Assembly (NCBI GenBank): GCA_003279945.1
Contig: QCGK01000002.1
Coordinates: 80,640 to 144,639, forward strand
From: Prochlorococcus sp. AG-388-A01
Lineage (GTDB): Bacteria; Cyanobacteriota; Cyanobacteriia; PCC-6307; Cyanobiaceae
Direction of reading: 5' to 3'
Length of the DNA stretch: 64,000 bases
Positions 34,342 to 45,958 of the stretch are shown here, piece by piece. Under the pieces are notes generated by a model. That model saw nothing but the letters and a program-made list of their open reading frames with translations, had not been told where the DNA came from and did not search any database. Position 1 is the stretch's first letter. Every line of letters begins with the position of its first letter. A program made the position numbers and the translations under genes.

Positions 34342-35808
34342 ATGAATTCTTGGTGTAAAAATTTAGAATTACTAATAAAATCAAGAACTTCATTAATTTG
34401 GATTAGGACTAAAGAAGAGGAAAGATTAGAAAAAATACTCAATTTTTCATGTGAAAGATTAAATATAAAAAGATTTCTTCGCTGGGATTGTGTTAGCGGT
34501 ATTAAAGGATTAGTTAATGAGGAAGGTAAGTTTTCTAATAATCCATTAGGCGTGCTTAATTGGCTTAAAGAACAAAGTTCTGAAGTCTCAACAATATTAT
34601 TAATAAAAGACTTTCATAAATTTTATGAAGATCCATCTATAAATAGAACTATAAAAGCATTATCATCTTCTCTTAAGGAAACTAATCATAATTTAATTAT
34701 CAGTTCGCATCTATTTCCCGCATCAGAAGATCTTGATGAATTAATGACAATTTTAAACTTACCCTTACCTGATCAAAAAGAGTTGAAAAATCTAATAAAA
34801 AAAATTGCAAAAAATACTAACTCAAATCTCGAAGAACCAGATCTAAACGAACTTTCTATAGCTTCAAGTGGATTAACTGAAATTAAAGTAAAGCAAGTTA
34901 CTGCAAAGGCACTTGCTCAAAGAGGGAAAATAAGTAAAGAAGATATCAAAGATATTCTTGAAGAGAAAAAACAAGTCATTGCTAGAAGTGAAATTTTAGA
35001 ATTTTTTGAGGCCAAATCAAGTCAAGATGATATTGGTGGTTTAAATGTTCTAAAGGTTTGGCTTAATCAACGATATAGAGCATTTTCTAAAGAAGCTAGA
35101 GACTATGGACTTCCTATCCCAAAAGGAGTTTTACTTGTAGGTGCTCAAGGAACAGGAAAATCACTTACCGCAAAATCAATTTCTAAGAGTTGGTCGATGC
35201 CGCTTCTTAGGTTAGATGTGGGAAGACTATTTTCTAGTCTTGTTGGTTCAAGCGAGGCACGAACAAGAGAAACAATATCTAGAGCAGAGGCTATGTCACC
35301 TTGCATCCTTTGGATAGATGAAATTGATAAAGGCTTTGGTGGCGATGCCAGAAGCGATGGAGGTACAAGTCAAAGGGTTTTAGCAAGCTTGTTAACTTGG
35401 ATGGCTGAAAAAGAATCTACTGTATTTGTAATTGCAACAGCCAATGCTATAGATAAGCTTCCAGCTGAATTATTAAGAAAAGGTAGGTTTGATGAGATAT
35501 TCTTTCTTGATTTACCTAACGCAGAAGAAAGATCAAGCATTCTTGATTTGCACTTAACAAAAAGAAGACCAAGTTACAGTTTCCCTCTTTCTACAATTAT
35601 TGATAGAACAGATGGATTCTCAGGCGCAGAACTTGAACAAGCAGTAATAGAAGGGATGCACATCTCATTCTCTGAAAATAGAGAGCTTATGGAGAAAGAT
35701 TTAATTAAGTCAGTTTCAGAACTTGTTCCCTTATCAAGAACTGCTAAAGAACAAATTGATTTACTAAAAAAATGGTCATCATCAGGACGGGTACGTTCTG
35801 CATCATGA
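34342..35808 (+). CDS. ycf46: AAA+ ATPase Ycf46
   Basis: Ycf46 is a AAA+ ATPase of cyanobacteria and plastids, implicated in carbon-uptake related processes in some species (known of the family). The 488-residue protein has an N-terminal domain (residues 1-220) and a C-terminal AAA module with Walker A VGAQGTGKS near residue 268, Walker B CILWIDEIDKGFGG, sensor 1 VIATANAIDKLP, and arginine finger RKGRFDEIFFLDLP. The protease domain of FtsH is absent. It follows yidC by 15 nt. Confidence 0.92.
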   Translation: MNSWCKNLELLIKSRTSLIWIRTKEEERLEKILNFSCERLNIKRFLRWDCVSGIKGLVNEEGKFSNNPLGVLNWLKEQSSEVSTILLIKDFHKFYEDPSINRTIKALSSSLKETNHNLIISSHLFPASEDLDELMTILNLPLPDQKELKNLIKKIAKNTNSNLEEPDLNELSIASSGLTEIKVKQVTAKALAQRGKISKEDIKDILEEKKQVIARSEILEFFEAKSSQDDIGGLNVLKVWLNQRYRAFSKEARDYGLPIPKGVLLVGAQGTGKSLTAKSISKSWSMPLLRLDVGRLFSSLVGSSEARTRETISRAEAMSPCILWIDEIDKGFGGDARSDGGTSQRVLASLLTWMAEKESTVFVIATANAIDKLPAELLRKGRFDEIFFLDLPNAEERSSILDLHLTKRRPSYSFPLSTIIDRTDGFSGAELEQAVIEGMHISFSENRELMEKDLIKSVSELVPLSRTAKEQIDLLKKWSSSGRVRSAS

Positions 35809-35932
35809 TTAAAATTTAATTAATTTAATATACCAAGTAAGTTAGGAATCATTAATTTAGTTAATTTTTCATGAAAAATTCCTAATATTGAATTTAGATT
35901 AACTATCTTTATTAAGGTATAAAAAAAAAAGA

Positions 35933-37210
35933 GTGTTAGATCAAAAATTAATAAGAGAGAATCCAACATCTGTTGAGGAAATTCTATCTTCAAGAGGAAA
36001 AGTTTATAACATATCCCACATACAAGAATTAACTCTTAAAAAAAAAGAAATTGATACAGAGATATCAAACCTTCAATCTGAGAGTAAGAAGTTAAGTAAA
36101 TTAATTGGTCAACAAATTGCCAAATTTCAAAAAAATAATTCTCAAGAATTAGATAATTTAAAGAGAAAGGGAAACGAATACAGAATCAGAATTTCTGAAT
36201 TTGAGGAAAAACAAAGAAACTTAGATAAACAAATACATAATGAGATTTCTAATTTACCAAATTTCCCTAGTGAAGATGCACCTGTTGGACAAGATGAAAG
36301 TAATAATGTACAAGTAAAAACCTGGGGTGATCCACTGATAGCAGAGAATCTCAAATCTCACTGGGAAATAGGCGAAAGTCTTAATCTCTTTGAATCTATA
36401 AAATCAACAAAAATATCAAAAAGTCGTCTTATTACACTTATTGGGAATGGTGCCAAATTAGAAAGGGCATTAATAAATTTCATGCTCGATATACATACCA
36501 AAAATGGATATCTGGAGTTAATGCCTCCAGCTTTAGTGAATTCATTAAGTCTTAAGGGTTCTGGACAATTACCTAAATTTGCGAATGAAAGTTTTAAATG
36601 CTCTAATGACGACTTATGGCTTTCTCCAACAGCTGAAGTTCCACTAACTGCTTTTCATAGAAATGAAATAATTGACCCAAAGCATTTACCTATAAAATAT
36701 GTTGCATATAGTCCATGTTTTAGGAGAGAGGCTGGAAGTTATGGAAGGGATACTAGGGGTTTAATAAGACTTCATCAATTTAATAAGGTTGAGTTATATT
36801 GGTATTGTGATCCGACTAAATCTTTAGAAGCTCATAAAAAGATTACTTCCGATGCAGAAAGCATTTTAAAAAAGCTCAACCTGCCTTATAGATTGATAGA
36901 TATTTGTACCGGCGATTTAGGGTTTTCATCTAGTAGAACTTTTGATCTAGAAGTCTGGCTACCTAGTAGTAAATGTTATAGAGAAATTTCAAGTTGCAGC
37001 AACTGTCTTGATTTTCAAGCACGTAGATCATCAATAAGAACAAAAATTGATAAAAAAAATACATATTTACATACCTTAAATGGTAGTGGTCTTGCCATTG
37101 GAAGAACAATGGCTGCGATTCTTGAAAATGGCCAACAACCAGATGGAAGCGTAAAGATTCCAGACGCTCTAGTTCCATATTTTGGATCAAAATTTTTAAA
37201 AACTGCCTAA
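35933..37210 (+). CDS. serS: Serine-tRNA ligase
   Basis: SerS charges tRNA-Ser. The 425-residue protein starts with GTG at 35933 and has the N-terminal coiled-coil arm (about residues 30-105) that grips the long variable arm of tRNA-Ser, then the class II core: motif 2 [24 protein letters not shown] and motif 3 [18 protein letters not shown]. Length is normal. A cognate tRNA-Ser(CGA) lies about 20 kb to the left. It is followed by rseP after 9 nt. Confidence 0.97.
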   Translation: MLDQKLIRENPTSVEEILSSRGKVYNISHIQELTLKKKEIDTEISNLQSESKKLSKLIGQQIAKFQKNNSQELDNLKRKGNEYRIRISEFEEKQRNLDKQIHNEISNLPNFPSEDAPVGQDESNNVQVKTWGDPLIAENLKSHWEIGESLNLFESIKSTKISKSRLITLIGNGAKLERALINFMLDIHTKNGYLELMPPALVNSLSLKGSGQLPKFANESFKCSNDDLWLSPTAEVPLTAFHRNEIIDPKHLPIKYVAYSPCFRREAGSYGRDTRGLIRLHQFNKVELYWYCDPTKSLEAHKKITSDAESILKKLNLPYRLIDICTGDLGFSSSRTFDLEVWLPSSKCYREISSCSNCLDFQARRSSIRTKIDKKNTYLHTLNGSGLAIGRTMAAILENGQQPDGSVKIPDALVPYFGSKFLKTA

Positions 37211-37219
37211 TATAAAATA

Positions 37220-38299
37220 ATGAATGTTTTAACTTCAATAACAGTCCTAGGATTTCTTATTTTTTTTCATGAGATGGGGCATTTTCTCGCAGCAATTTTA
37301 CAAGGTATCTATGTTGATGGATTTTCAATTGGGTTTGGACCCTCAATAATTAAAAAAAAATATAAAGATATAACTTATTCTTTTAGGGCATTCCCTTTAG
37401 GGGGATTTGTTTCATTCCCTGATGAAGAACTTAATAATATTGACCCTAAAAATCCAAATCTTTTAAAAAATAGACCGATAATTCAAAGAGTTATTGTAAT
37501 TTCAGCTGGAGTTTTCGCTAACCTAATTCTTGCTTACACAATTTTAATTATAAACGTAACCACCGTTGGGATTCCATTTGATCCTGAACCTGGGATTTTA
37601 GTTTTGGCTACTCAGTCTGGGAAAGCTGCCTCTCTTGCTGGTTTGGAAGCTGGAGATAAAATCTTGAAAATTGAAAAAAATACCCTCGGAGTTGGAGATC
37701 AAGCCATTTCCACTTTAGTAAAAAAAATTCAAAATTCATCTGAGAATCCAATTTCAATAGAAATTGAAAGAGATGGATCTTTTAGAGATTTAACTCTAGT
37801 GCCAAAAAATGTTGATGGGAAAGGAACCATAGGAGCTCAATTACAGCCTAATATTAGGAAAGAAACTAAAAAAACAAAAAACGTTCCCGAACTTTTTAAA
37901 TATACTAACAGTGAATTTTCATCACTTTTAATAAAAACAATACAGGGTTACAAAGGATTAATAACAAATTTCTCCTCAACTGCACAACAATTAAGTGGGC
38001 CAGTTAAAATAGTCGAAATTGGTGCTCAACTTTCAGAACAAGGAGGAACTGGGATACTACTTTTTGCAGCTTTAATTTCTATTAATTTAGCAGTTCTTAA
38101 TTCATTACCTCTGCCATTATTAGATGGAGGTCAACTTGTTTTCACTTTAATTGAGGGCTTCCGAGGAAAACCTGTACCAGTTAAAGTGCAAATAGCTGTC
38201 ACTCAATCAAGTTTCTTTCTCTTAGTTGGACTAAGTGTTTTACTAATTATTAGAGATACAAGTCAATTACTAGTAGTACAAAGATTACTAAACCATTGA
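37220..38299 (+). CDS. rseP: Site-2 intramembrane zinc metalloprotease (RseP/S2P)
   Basis: A 359-residue intramembrane protease that cleaves membrane-bound regulators or signal peptides. The zinc motif HExxH is in FLIFFHEMGHFLAAILQG near residue 17; one PDZ domain follows (about 125-205; SGKAASLAGLEAGDKILKIE), and the third ligand motif is in LAVLNSLPLPLLDGGQLVF. Four membrane segments are predicted. Substrates are unknown here; no anti-sigma factor is adjacent. Confidence 0.93.
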   Translation: MNVLTSITVLGFLIFFHEMGHFLAAILQGIYVDGFSIGFGPSIIKKKYKDITYSFRAFPLGGFVSFPDEELNNIDPKNPNLLKNRPIIQRVIVISAGVFANLILAYTILIINVTTVGIPFDPEPGILVLATQSGKAASLAGLEAGDKILKIEKNTLGVGDQAISTLVKKIQNSSENPISIEIERDGSFRDLTLVPKNVDGKGTIGAQLQPNIRKETKKTKNVPELFKYTNSEFSSLLIKTIQGYKGLITNFSSTAQQLSGPVKIVEIGAQLSEQGGTGILLFAALISINLAVLNSLPLPLLDGGQLVFTLIEGFRGKPVPVKVQIAVTQSSFFLLVGLSVLLIIRDTSQLLVVQRLLNH

Positions 38300-38357
38300 G
38301 TCAATTTCAAAAATTGCAAGTCAAGCTGTTAATATATAATTAGTTGAAAAATTCCCT

Positions 38358-38660
38358 ATGGCGAAAAAGTCCATGATTGCGAGAGAGATAAAACGCAAGA
38401 AACTTGTAAAAAAATATGCTGCAAAAAGAAAAACTTTACTGGATGAGTTTAATGCGGCCAAAGATCCTATGAAAAGATTAGAAATTCACAGAAAGATACA
38501 GGGTCTTCCTAGAAACTCAGCCCCAAATAGAGTCAGGAATAGATGTTGGGCTACAGGTAAGCCAAGAGGAGTTTACAGAGACTTCGGATTATGTAGAAAT
38601 CAATTAAGACAAAGAGCACATAATGGTGAACTTCCAGGAGTTGTAAAGTCAAGTTGGTAA
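38358..38660 (+). CDS. rpsN: 30S ribosomal protein S14
   Basis: S14 of the long, zinc-free type (100 residues): [20 protein letters not shown] at the start and [34 protein letters not shown] at the end. It stands apart from the main ribosomal protein operon, as is usual in cyanobacteria, and precedes pnp after a 185-nt gap, in which I see a possible -10 (tataaaat) but no terminator. Confidence 0.97.
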   Translation: MAKKSMIAREIKRKKLVKKYAAKRKTLLDEFNAAKDPMKRLEIHRKIQGLPRNSAPNRVRNRCWATGKPRGVYRDFGLCRNQLRQRAHNGELPGVVKSSW

Positions 38661-38845
38661 TAAATCTAATTTTGTTATAAATAAATCTTTTACTTCAAAT
38701 TTCGTTTAAAAATTTCTGAATTACTTTAGAGATCTGGTCTTATTTTAATGTTTTTTTAAAAGATTTACAGCTTATTTAAATAATTTACTCAATATGTCCC
38801 TATAAAATGTAAGAATAAATTATGTATAGATTTATAATTTAAAAA

Positions 38846-41011
38846 GTGGAAGGACAAAATAAGTCGATCACGTTTGACGGACGAGAGATACGACTAACTA
38901 CAGGACTATATGCTCCTCAAGCAAGTGGATCAGTAATGATTGAGTGTGGAGACACATCATTATTAGTCACGGCGACAAAAACAACAAAAAAAGAAGCTGC
39001 TGACTTTCTACCTTTAATATGTGACTACGAGGAAAAACTATATGCTGCGGGAAGAATTCCAGGCGGTTTCATGAGAAGAGAGGGTCGTCCCCCAGAAAGA
39101 GCAACTTTAATCTCAAGATTAATTGACAGGCCAATGCGACCTCTTTTCCCTTCATGGATGAGAGATGAAATTCAGATAGTTGCTTCCTGCCTCTCTCTAG
39201 ATGAAAGGGTGCCTGCAGATGTTTTAGCTGTTACAGGAGCATCGATTGCCACCTTGGTTGGAGAGATACCATTTTATGGGCCCATGGCAGCGGTTAGAGT
39301 TGGACTAATTGGAGACGATTTCATCTTAAATCCAAGCTATAGAGAAATAGAAAAAGGAGATTTAGACATTGTTGTTGCTGGTTCACCTGACGGTATTGTC
39401 ATGATTGAAGCAGGCGCCAATCAATTATCAGAACAAGATACTATCGAAGCTATAGATTTTGGTTATGAGGCAGTAACTGAACTTATTAAATCTCAAGAAG
39501 ATTTACTTAAAGACTTAGGAATAAAACAAATCATGCCCTTGGATCCAGAAGAGGATAAAACATTATCTACATATTTGGAGAAAAACTGCTCAAAACAAAT
39601 TGACCTAATCCTAAAGAAGTATGATCAATCCAAAGAAGAAAGAGACTTAGAACTAGATAAAATAAAGTTAGAAGTTCAGACCAAAATTGAATCTTTGAAA
39701 GATGATAACCAAATTAAAGTTTTATTATCAGAGAACGAAAAATTAATGAGTTCTGACTTTAAAAAACTTACAAAAAAATTAATGAGATCTCAAATCATTA
39801 ATGATGGCAAAAGAGTTGATGGCCGTGAATTAGATGAAGTTAGGAAAATCTCAGCATCTGCTGGAATACTTCCAAAAAGGGTCCACGGCTCTGCACTATT
39901 TCAAAGAGGTTTGACTCAAGTTTTATCTACAACAACACTTGGTACACCAAGCGACGCGCAAGAGATGGATGATTTAAATCCAAGCACTGAAAAAACATAT
40001 TTGCATCACTACAATTTTCCACCATATTCTGTTGGGGAAACAAGACCAATGAGAACTCCTGGAAGGAGAGAGGTTGGCCATGGAGCTTTAGCAGAGAGAG
40101 CTATAATACCAGTTCTACCTGGCAAAGAGACTTTCCCTTACGTACTCAGAGTGGTAAGCGAGGTTTTAAGTTCTAATGGATCAACTTCAATGGGGTCTGT
40201 ATGTGGAAGCACCCTTTCACTATTAGATGCGGGTGTACCTCTTAAGGCTCCTGTAAGTGGTACGGCTATGGGACTAATAAAAGAAGGTAAAGAAGTAAGA
40301 ATTCTTACAGATATTCAAGGTATAGAAGATTTTCTTGGGGATATGGATTTCAAAGTTGCTGGTACTGAAAAAGGTATCACAGCTTTGCAGATGGATATGA
40401 AAATCACTGGATTACCAGTGTCTATTATTTCAGATGCAATAAAAAAAGCGCGTCCTGCAAGGATTCATATTTTAGAAAAAATGCAAAACGCAATTGATAA
40501 GCCTCAAGAATCATTATCTCCACATGCACCAAGACTTTTAAGTTTTAGAATAGACCCAGAACTTATAGGAACCGTAATTGGACCTGGAGGTAGGACTATT
40601 AAAGGTATCACAGAGAGAACAAATACAAAAATTGATATTGAAGATGGTGGGATAGTGACTATTGCCTCCCATGATGGAGCTGCCGCTGAAGAAGCTCAAA
40701 AAATCATAGAGGGATTAACTCGGAAAGTACATGAAGGTGAAATCTTCTCTGGAGTAGTAACAAGGATCATACCCATAGGAGCCTTTGTTGAAATACTTCC
40801 TGGAAAGGAGGGGATGGTTCACATCTCACAATTATCAGAAGCAAGAGTAGAAAGAGTAGAAGATGTAGTGCGGCAGGGAGATGAGGTTACTGTTAGGGTT
40901 CGCGAAATTGATAGTAGAGGAAGGATTAATCTTACCTTAAGGGGCGTCGCTCAAAATGGTGGCATGTCATATCCAGAACCAACACCAACTCCTGTAGCTC
41001 CTCTTAATTAA
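38846..41011 (+). CDS. pnp: Polyribonucleotide nucleotidyltransferase (PNPase)
   Basis: PNPase degrades RNA by phosphorolysis and can add tails. The 721-residue protein starts with GTG at 38846. Two RNase PH domains are present (first with [20 protein letters not shown], second with [15 protein letters not shown] as in [14 protein letters not shown], and [17 protein letters not shown]), separated by an all-helical segment, then the KH domain [20 protein letters not shown] and the S1 domain [20 protein letters not shown]. The C-terminal tail is short. It overlaps the convergent cysQ end by 8 nt. Confidence 0.97.
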   Translation: MEGQNKSITFDGREIRLTTGLYAPQASGSVMIECGDTSLLVTATKTTKKEAADFLPLICDYEEKLYAAGRIPGGFMRREGRPPERATLISRLIDRPMRPLFPSWMRDEIQIVASCLSLDERVPADVLAVTGASIATLVGEIPFYGPMAAVRVGLIGDDFILNPSYREIEKGDLDIVVAGSPDGIVMIEAGANQLSEQDTIEAIDFGYEAVTELIKSQEDLLKDLGIKQIMPLDPEEDKTLSTYLEKNCSKQIDLILKKYDQSKEERDLELDKIKLEVQTKIESLKDDNQIKVLLSENEKLMSSDFKKLTKKLMRSQIINDGKRVDGRELDEVRKISASAGILPKRVHGSALFQRGLTQVLSTTTLGTPSDAQEMDDLNPSTEKTYLHHYNFPPYSVGETRPMRTPGRREVGHGALAERAIIPVLPGKETFPYVLRVVSEVLSSNGSTSMGSVCGSTLSLLDAGVPLKAPVSGTAMGLIKEGKEVRILTDIQGIEDFLGDMDFKVAGTEKGITALQMDMKITGLPVSIISDAIKKARPARIHILEKMQNAIDKPQESLSPHAPRLLSFRIDPELIGTVIGPGGRTIKGITERTNTKIDIEDGGIVTIASHDGAAAEEAQKIIEGLTRKVHEGEIFSGVVTRIIPIGAFVEILPGKEGMVHISQLSEARVERVEDVVRQGDEVTVRVREIDSRGRINLTLRGVAQNGGMSYPEPTPTPVAPLN

Positions 41012-41915
41012 GATCAATAGGAAATAAATTAAATTCCCTCATAATTCCTTTAATCTGCTTACATTTGCTTGCATGTGTTTTTTTATCATTTGAAGCAATT
41101 ATTATTCCTCCCTGGTCGTAATTTTCTTTGTTATAGGAAAGTTCTTCATTGTCCAAATTTGTTATTGCCCCTCCAGAAGATCTTAAAATTGCTTCAGGAG
41201 CAGCGAAATCCCAATCTTTTGGACAACTTTGACCAGGCAAACTTAATGATATATAAATATCACTTTCTCCTCTAATAAGAGATGCTATTTTGCACCCAAT
41301 ACTACCCATAATCTTCACATTCTTGAATTTAATCTTTTTAATCAAGTTTTCAAGATTTGAGTTCCGATGATTTTTACTTGTCACAACAGTCATATCTTTA
41401 ATTTCCTTTCGAACCGGTTCAAGAATAACCTTATGCGATCCATCATTTCTTTCACACCAAACCTTTTCTCCATTTGAGATCCATAATTCATTTTTTTCTG
41501 GAATTAGTACAACTCCTAAAAAAGGCTTATGATTATAATTTAATGCTAAATGCATGGCATAATTACCAGTTCCTTGTATAAAGTCTTTCGTGCCATCTAA
41601 AGGATCAAGAATCCATAACCATTTTTTTATTTCTTTACAAATAGGCCTATTTAAACTTGAACTTTCTTCACTCAAAATATCCCATTCACAGTTTTTATAA
41701 GCATTATTAATTCTTTGTATTATTACTTCATTCACTTTTATGTCTGCTAAAGTCACAGGATCTTTATTATCTTTCAGTTTTATTAAATCATTTTTTTTAT
41801 CAGAGTCTTTGAGTATCTTAGAATAATAGAGTAATATTTCCGATGCTTCCCAGCTGAAATTGATCAGATCCTCGATAAGATTATCTTTATCTACACCAAG
41901 AGGTAATTTAGCCAC
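41004..41915 (-). CDS. cysQ: 3'(2'),5'-bisphosphate nucleotidase (CysQ-like)
   Basis: CysQ-type phosphatases remove the 3'-phosphate from PAP, the by-product of sulfate assimilation. The 303-residue protein belongs to the inositol monophosphatase superfamily: metal-binding [39 protein letters not shown], and [21 protein letters not shown]. Inositol monophosphatase or FBPase-like activity cannot be excluded. The start is GTG 41915, only 3 nt from the divergent rsmI start, so each promoter must lie inside the other gene. Confidence 0.88.
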   Translation of the reverse strand: MAKLPLGVDKDNLIEDLINFSWEASEILLYYSKILKDSDKKNDLIKLKDNKDPVTLADIKVNEVIIQRINNAYKNCEWDILSEESSSLNRPICKEIKKWLWILDPLDGTKDFIQGTGNYAMHLALNYNHKPFLGVVLIPEKNELWISNGEKVWCERNDGSHKVILEPVRKEIKDMTVVTSKNHRNSNLENLIKKIKFKNVKIMGSIGCKIASLIRGESDIYISLSLPGQSCPKDWDFAAPEAILRSSGGAITNLDNEELSYNKENYDQGGIIIASNDKKTHASKCKQIKGIMREFNLFPIDLN

Positions 41916-41918
41916 GAT

Positions 41919-42788
41919 ATGAATATCAATTCCTCATTATCTCATAGAAGCAAAGAGCCTGAAAATAGCGCTTTGTACATTGTAGGGACCCCTATCGGCA
42001 ATTTAAATGATTTATCATTTAGAGCTATTAATATCTTAAAGAATGTTTCATTAATTGCCTGTGAAGACACTAGGCAAACTCTAAAGTTATTGAACAGGTA
42101 TGAAATAACTAATACTCTTTTAAGTTTTAATATGCATAATTCACAAAATAGAATTTCTAAAATAATACATGAACTTAAGAATCAAAAATCAGTCGCTTTA
42201 GTAAGCGATGCAGGAATGCCAAGTATTTGCGACCCAGGAGAGGATCTTATTAAAAAAGTAAAATCAAACGAATTAGAAGTTATTTGCATACCAGGACCAT
42301 GCGCTGCAATTACAGCATTAGTATCAAGTGGTCTCCCTTCTTCTTCTTTCATATTTATGGGTTTCTTACCAAAAAAGAAAACCGAAAGAAACAAATTTTT
42401 ATCAGAAATTAGTAAATCCGAAAAGACTATACTCCTTTATGAATCTCCTTATAGACTGAAAAAACTTTTGATAGAATTAAGAGAACATTGCGGAGGGGAG
42501 AGAGAAATTCAAGTTTTCAGAGAATTAACAAAAATACATGAGGAGAATGTAGGAAATAACTTGAATATGGTGCTCAACTTTTTTGAAGCTCAAGAAATAA
42601 AGGGAGAAATAACATTAGTAATAAAAGGTGTAGAGATGCAGGACGAGGAATTAAATAATTTAAGTTTAAAAAAAGAATTAATTGAATTAATAAATGCGGG
42701 TTTAAGTTTATCAGCCGCCTCTAGATACCTTGCAAAAAAGAAAAGTGTAAAAAAAAGCATAATTTATAATTTATATGAAGACCTATAA
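41919..42788 (+). CDS. rsmI: 16S rRNA (cytidine-2'-O)-methyltransferase RsmI
   Basis: RsmI methylates the ribose of C1402 in 16S rRNA. The 289-residue protein has LYIVGTPIGNLNDLSFRAI, IACEDTRQTLKLLNRY, VALVSDAGMPSICDPGEDLI, and PGPCAAITALVSSGLPSSSF, all diagnostic. Its 3' end overlaps a following frame that starts at 42775, although I place the next gene start at 42814. Confidence 0.96.
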   Translation: MNINSSLSHRSKEPENSALYIVGTPIGNLNDLSFRAINILKNVSLIACEDTRQTLKLLNRYEITNTLLSFNMHNSQNRISKIIHELKNQKSVALVSDAGMPSICDPGEDLIKKVKSNELEVICIPGPCAAITALVSSGLPSSSFIFMGFLPKKKTERNKFLSEISKSEKTILLYESPYRLKKLLIELREHCGGEREIQVFRELTKIHEENVGNNLNMVLNFFEAQEIKGEITLVIKGVEMQDEELNNLSLKKELIELINAGLSLSAASRYLAKKKSVKKSIIYNLYEDL

Positions 42789-42813
42789 TTTGTTTATTGA
42801 GATTTTTACTTAT

Positions 42814-43023
42814 ATGAAAAATTTAGTTGTTTCAACTATTTTTAATTTTTGTTTGTTTATTTTATTAATGGTTGGCATTCAAAACAGTTCAAACAAACGT
42901 AAAGTAAATTTATTAATTAATGAAACCGTAGATTTGCCAATAAGCTTCATAATCGGTTCAAGTTTTATTCTAGGGTCCTTAACGGGCAGTTTTTTATCAT
43001 CAAATCTTTTGAGTGAAGATTAA
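42814..43023 (+). CDS. Small membrane protein, possible LapA/DUF1049-like (69 aa)
   Basis: A two-helix protein of 69 residues: helix 1 STIFNFCLFILLMVGIQNSS, a polar middle KRKVNLLINETVDLPIS, helix 2 FIIGSSFILGSLTGSFLSS. The helix-V(N)-helix-G arrangement resembles LapA/DUF1049 proteins, which assist lipopolysaccharide control elsewhere; here this is a weak inference. ATG 42814 is chosen over 42775, which overlaps rsmI. Confidence 0.65.
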   Translation: MKNLVVSTIFNFCLFILLMVGIQNSSNKRKVNLLINETVDLPISFIIGSSFILGSLTGSFLSSNLLSED

Positions 43024-43031
43024 CCTCGATA

Positions 43032-43718
43032 TCATAGTGATATTAAATTCTCAGGACTAACTATTCTTGTAATTCCTCTAGAAAGCAAAACTTTAGCTGC
43101 GATCTTAAAAACATTTGTATTTGGTACTTTAATAACTTTTTGTTCCTTATTACAAAATCTTTTAGCGATTTTCAAATCAAAATATATCTGTATTGTTTTC
43201 CTTTGTAATTCATTTGACGAAAGGAATTGCCATTCAGGATATTCCTTCAATATTTTTGTTTCTAATTCAATTTTATGATCAACAATCATGTAAACAATTT
43301 TAGGTAATTCGATTTCTGATATAGGTACTGATGATATATCTCTCTGGGTTTCGTTATTAATCTGGTAGTCTAAAGGTGCGATTTCCATAAATTCCTGATT
43401 CATTTGAAATTCAGGCTTTGCATTATGATCAATAACTTCGATTGAATCATTAGAATTCTTTACCGTTTCCTCCGCTAAAGGTTTTTCAATTATTTTAAAC
43501 TCCCCTTGTTGAGAAGCACTATCAGCCTTGTTTTCATTTTTATTTTTAATTATTAAAAAATTATATTCTTTTGAATCTAAATTATTTTTTAGATTTCTTA
43601 TTATTGTTGATTTTGCACATTGAAACTTTTTGGATAATTCATCTATACCTTTTCCATTGATAAAATCATTTATCATTTCTTTCTTTAATATGTCAGTTAA
43701 TCTTTTTGCCAAAATCAA
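43032..43718 (-). CDS. Hypothetical protein with N-terminal helix-turn-helix
   Basis: A 228-residue protein. Residues 10-45 (KKEMINDFINGKGIDELSKK, FQCAKSTIIRNLKNN) read as a helix-turn-helix of the resolvase/Hin type. A low-complexity acidic linker follows (about 60-140), then a conserved-looking C-terminal domain with LPKIVYMIVDHKIELETKIL, WQFLSSNELQRKTIQIYFDL and KIAAKVLLSRGITRIVSPEN. This layout suggests a cyanobacterial DNA-binding protein; its targets are unknown. It is divergent from the tRNA-Arg gene. Confidence 0.7.
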   Translation of the reverse strand: MILAKRLTDILKKEMINDFINGKGIDELSKKFQCAKSTIIRNLKNNLDSKEYNFLIIKNKNENKADSASQQGEFKIIEKPLAEETVKNSNDSIEVIDHNAKPEFQMNQEFMEIAPLDYQINNETQRDISSVPISEIELPKIVYMIVDHKIELETKILKEYPEWQFLSSNELQRKTIQIYFDLKIAKRFCNKEQKVIKVPNTNVFKIAAKVLLSRGITRIVSPENLISL

Positions 43719-43812
43719 TAATTTAGTTATAAGAAATATTCTAAGTAGATATTCACTCTTATCAAAATTAACTTAAGATTTTTTGAAATTCTTTTTCAAA
43801 AAATTTTATTTA

Positions 43813-43841
43813 TTGTGAACTATTTAAGCAAGCGATATAAT
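43813..43841 (+). promoter_or_regulatory. Sigma-70 promoter of tRNA-Arg
   Basis: ttgtga (43813-43818) and a perfect tataat (43836-43841) are 17 nt apart, and the mature tRNA begins 8 nt after the -10 box. This is the clearest promoter in the window. Confidence 0.8.
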
Positions 43842-43849
43842 AATTAAAT

Positions 43850-43923
<74 letters not shown>

Positions 43924-44012
43924 TTACTTAAATTATTAAAATTTAAAGCCATTTGATTTAAATGTAGAATAAAATATATTTTTATTAATCAATATAAATT
44001 TTTTAAATCATT

Positions 44013-45341
44013 ATGAGGATTATCAAAAGTATTTATATTGATTACAAAAGTCTAGCTTTAGGTAATAAATTATTTTTAATTGGAATATTTTTCCTACCTT
44101 CAGCATTACCCATTGCTGGACTATTTTTATTAATTTCCTTAATTCTTTCATTTAAGAATAAAAACTATATTTCACTTAAAGATAAATGGAATTTACCTTT
44201 ATTTATTTCTATAGGAATAATTCTGTTTAGCACTTTAAATATTTCTTTCATAGATAAACCCTTAATATTATCAACTTACAATATTTCAACAATATGGATT
44301 AACCTAATAAACTGGATACCTTTATTCTTCTATTATTGGGGATTCCAAAATTATTTAATTACTGGTAAACAAAAAGTAATTTTTGCACAGTGTTTAGTTA
44401 GTGGGACTTTTCCAGTAATTTTAAGCATGATACTACAAAAATATTTTAATTTATTTGGGCCTTACAAAACCCTATATGGACTAATTATTTGGTTTCAAAA
44501 AACTATTTATGATGGAGATCCTGCATCTGGTCTTTTTAGTAATCCAAATTACACTGCTATTTGGTTAGGATTGATTTTACCTTTTGCAATAATATTATTA
44601 ATTAGTTCTAAAAACTTTTCTGTTAAAAAATATATATTGATAATTTCATGTATTTTTATTGTTTTCATGATTTTGTTAACTGCTTCAAGGAATGGAATTT
44701 TAGGGATAGTTATTACTATTTTTTGTATTTACGGTTTAAGAAAATCTATAATTATTTTTTCATCTATAGTTTCATTAATTTTTTTAAGTAATTTATTTGG
44801 TTTTTTAGTTAATAGAAATATTACCTTTCATGATTCAATATTACCTAAATCTTTAATTGGAAAGCTAAGTGAGTTAAGTGTTTTCAGTTTTTTAACCTCA
44901 GCACCAAGATTAGAAATTTGGCAATCAGCGTTAGCAAGAATTCAAGAAAGACCTTTTTGGGGATGGGGTCCCTCAACTTTTTCTTTTTTAAATAAAAATA
45001 ATAGTTCAATTTTAAACATCCCGATGTTACCAGCGAAAGCTGAACATTCTCATAATTTAACGCTAGAGCTTGCTCATAATTTTGGTATTCCTTTATCTTT
45101 TATCCTAATGGCAACAATTTTATTTTTTTTATTAATATCTTGGAAATTTATCTTTTTTTCAATTCCTTTAGATAAGGACTTGTTATTAAAAAAAGCTTTC
45201 TTTACCTCTTCTTTAATTGCTTTTATTAGTCATATTAATGATGTAACTTTGTATGATGGTAAAATTAGCATAATTGTCAGTATTATGTTTGCTGGTTTAA
45301 AAACTATAATTAGCGACAAAAAAGAATATCAAAATCTTTGA
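44013..45341 (+). CDS. O-antigen ligase/polymerase-like membrane protein
   Basis: A polytopic protein of 442 residues with about 11-12 helices and a large external loop, the layout of Wzy polymerases and WaaL ligases. The loop contains [21 protein letters not shown] and, after a further stretch, [20 protein letters not shown], matching the conserved Arg and H-x-H-N motif of the Wzy_C/O-antigen ligase family. Whether it polymerises or ligates cannot be told. It is the first gene of the surface polysaccharide island. Confidence 0.85.
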   Translation: MRIIKSIYIDYKSLALGNKLFLIGIFFLPSALPIAGLFLLISLILSFKNKNYISLKDKWNLPLFISIGIILFSTLNISFIDKPLILSTYNISTIWINLINWIPLFFYYWGFQNYLITGKQKVIFAQCLVSGTFPVILSMILQKYFNLFGPYKTLYGLIIWFQKTIYDGDPASGLFSNPNYTAIWLGLILPFAIILLISSKNFSVKKYILIISCIFIVFMILLTASRNGILGIVITIFCIYGLRKSIIIFSSIVSLIFLSNLFGFLVNRNITFHDSILPKSLIGKLSELSVFSFLTSAPRLEIWQSALARIQERPFWGWGPSTFSFLNKNNSSILNIPMLPAKAEHSHNLTLELAHNFGIPLSFILMATILFFLLISWKFIFFSIPLDKDLLLKKAFFTSSLIAFISHINDVTLYDGKISIIVSIMFAGLKTIISDKKEYQNL

Positions 45342-45352
45342 TTATTTTAGTT

Positions 45353-45955
45353 ATGAATGATTGTATTGATAAAACAGTAAAAATAGACCCTACTGCAATA
45401 ATTGATAATGGGGCTAAAATTGGTAAAAATTGTAAAATATGGCAATGGGTTCATATTTGCAAAGGTGCAAAAATAGGTTCAAACTGCGTTTTCGGACAAA
45501 ATGTATTTGTTGCCAGTAATGTCTCAATAGGAAATAATGTAAAGGTTCAAAATAATGTCTCTATATATGACAATGTAGTTTTGGAAGATGATGTATTTTG
45601 TGGTCCAAGTATGGTTTTTACAAATGTATCTAATCCTCGATCAGCCTATCCCAAAAAAGATCAGTATCAAAAAACTCTTATAAAAAAAGGAGCCACTCTA
45701 GGAGCAAACTGTACAATAGTTTGCGGTATTACTATAGGCAAAAATGCTTTTATAGGGGCTGGGGCCGTCATAACAAAAAATGTGAAAGATTATGCTTTAT
45801 ATATGGGAGTTCCAGGAAAACATGTTGGATGGATGAGTAGTTATGGAGAAAAAATCAATTTACCTTTGAAAGGAGAAGGCTCTTGGTTTTGCAAGAAATC
45901 AAATACTTTATATAGGCTTAATCAAACTGATTTAGTAGCCAATATCAATTCTTAA
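45353..45955 (+). CDS. wlbB: Left-handed beta-helix N-acetyltransferase (WlbB/WbpD-like)
   Basis: This 200-residue hexapeptide-repeat protein closely resembles WlbB/WbpD, which acetylate the 3-amino group of UDP-2-acetamido-3-amino-2,3-dideoxy-glucuronate. Diagnostic segments are [40 protein letters not shown], and [20 protein letters not shown], ending [10 protein letters not shown] chose ATG 45353; a TTG at 45338 overlaps the upstream gene and would add five residues. The other pathway enzymes lie within 15 kb. Confidence 0.88.
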   Translation: MNDCIDKTVKIDPTAIIDNGAKIGKNCKIWQWVHICKGAKIGSNCVFGQNVFVASNVSIGNNVKVQNNVSIYDNVVLEDDVFCGPSMVFTNVSNPRSAYPKKDQYQKTLIKKGATLGANCTIVCGITIGKNAFIGAGAVITKNVKDYALYMGVPGKHVGWMSSYGEKINLPLKGEGSWFCKKSNTLYRLNQTDLVANINS

Positions 45956-45958
45956 ATT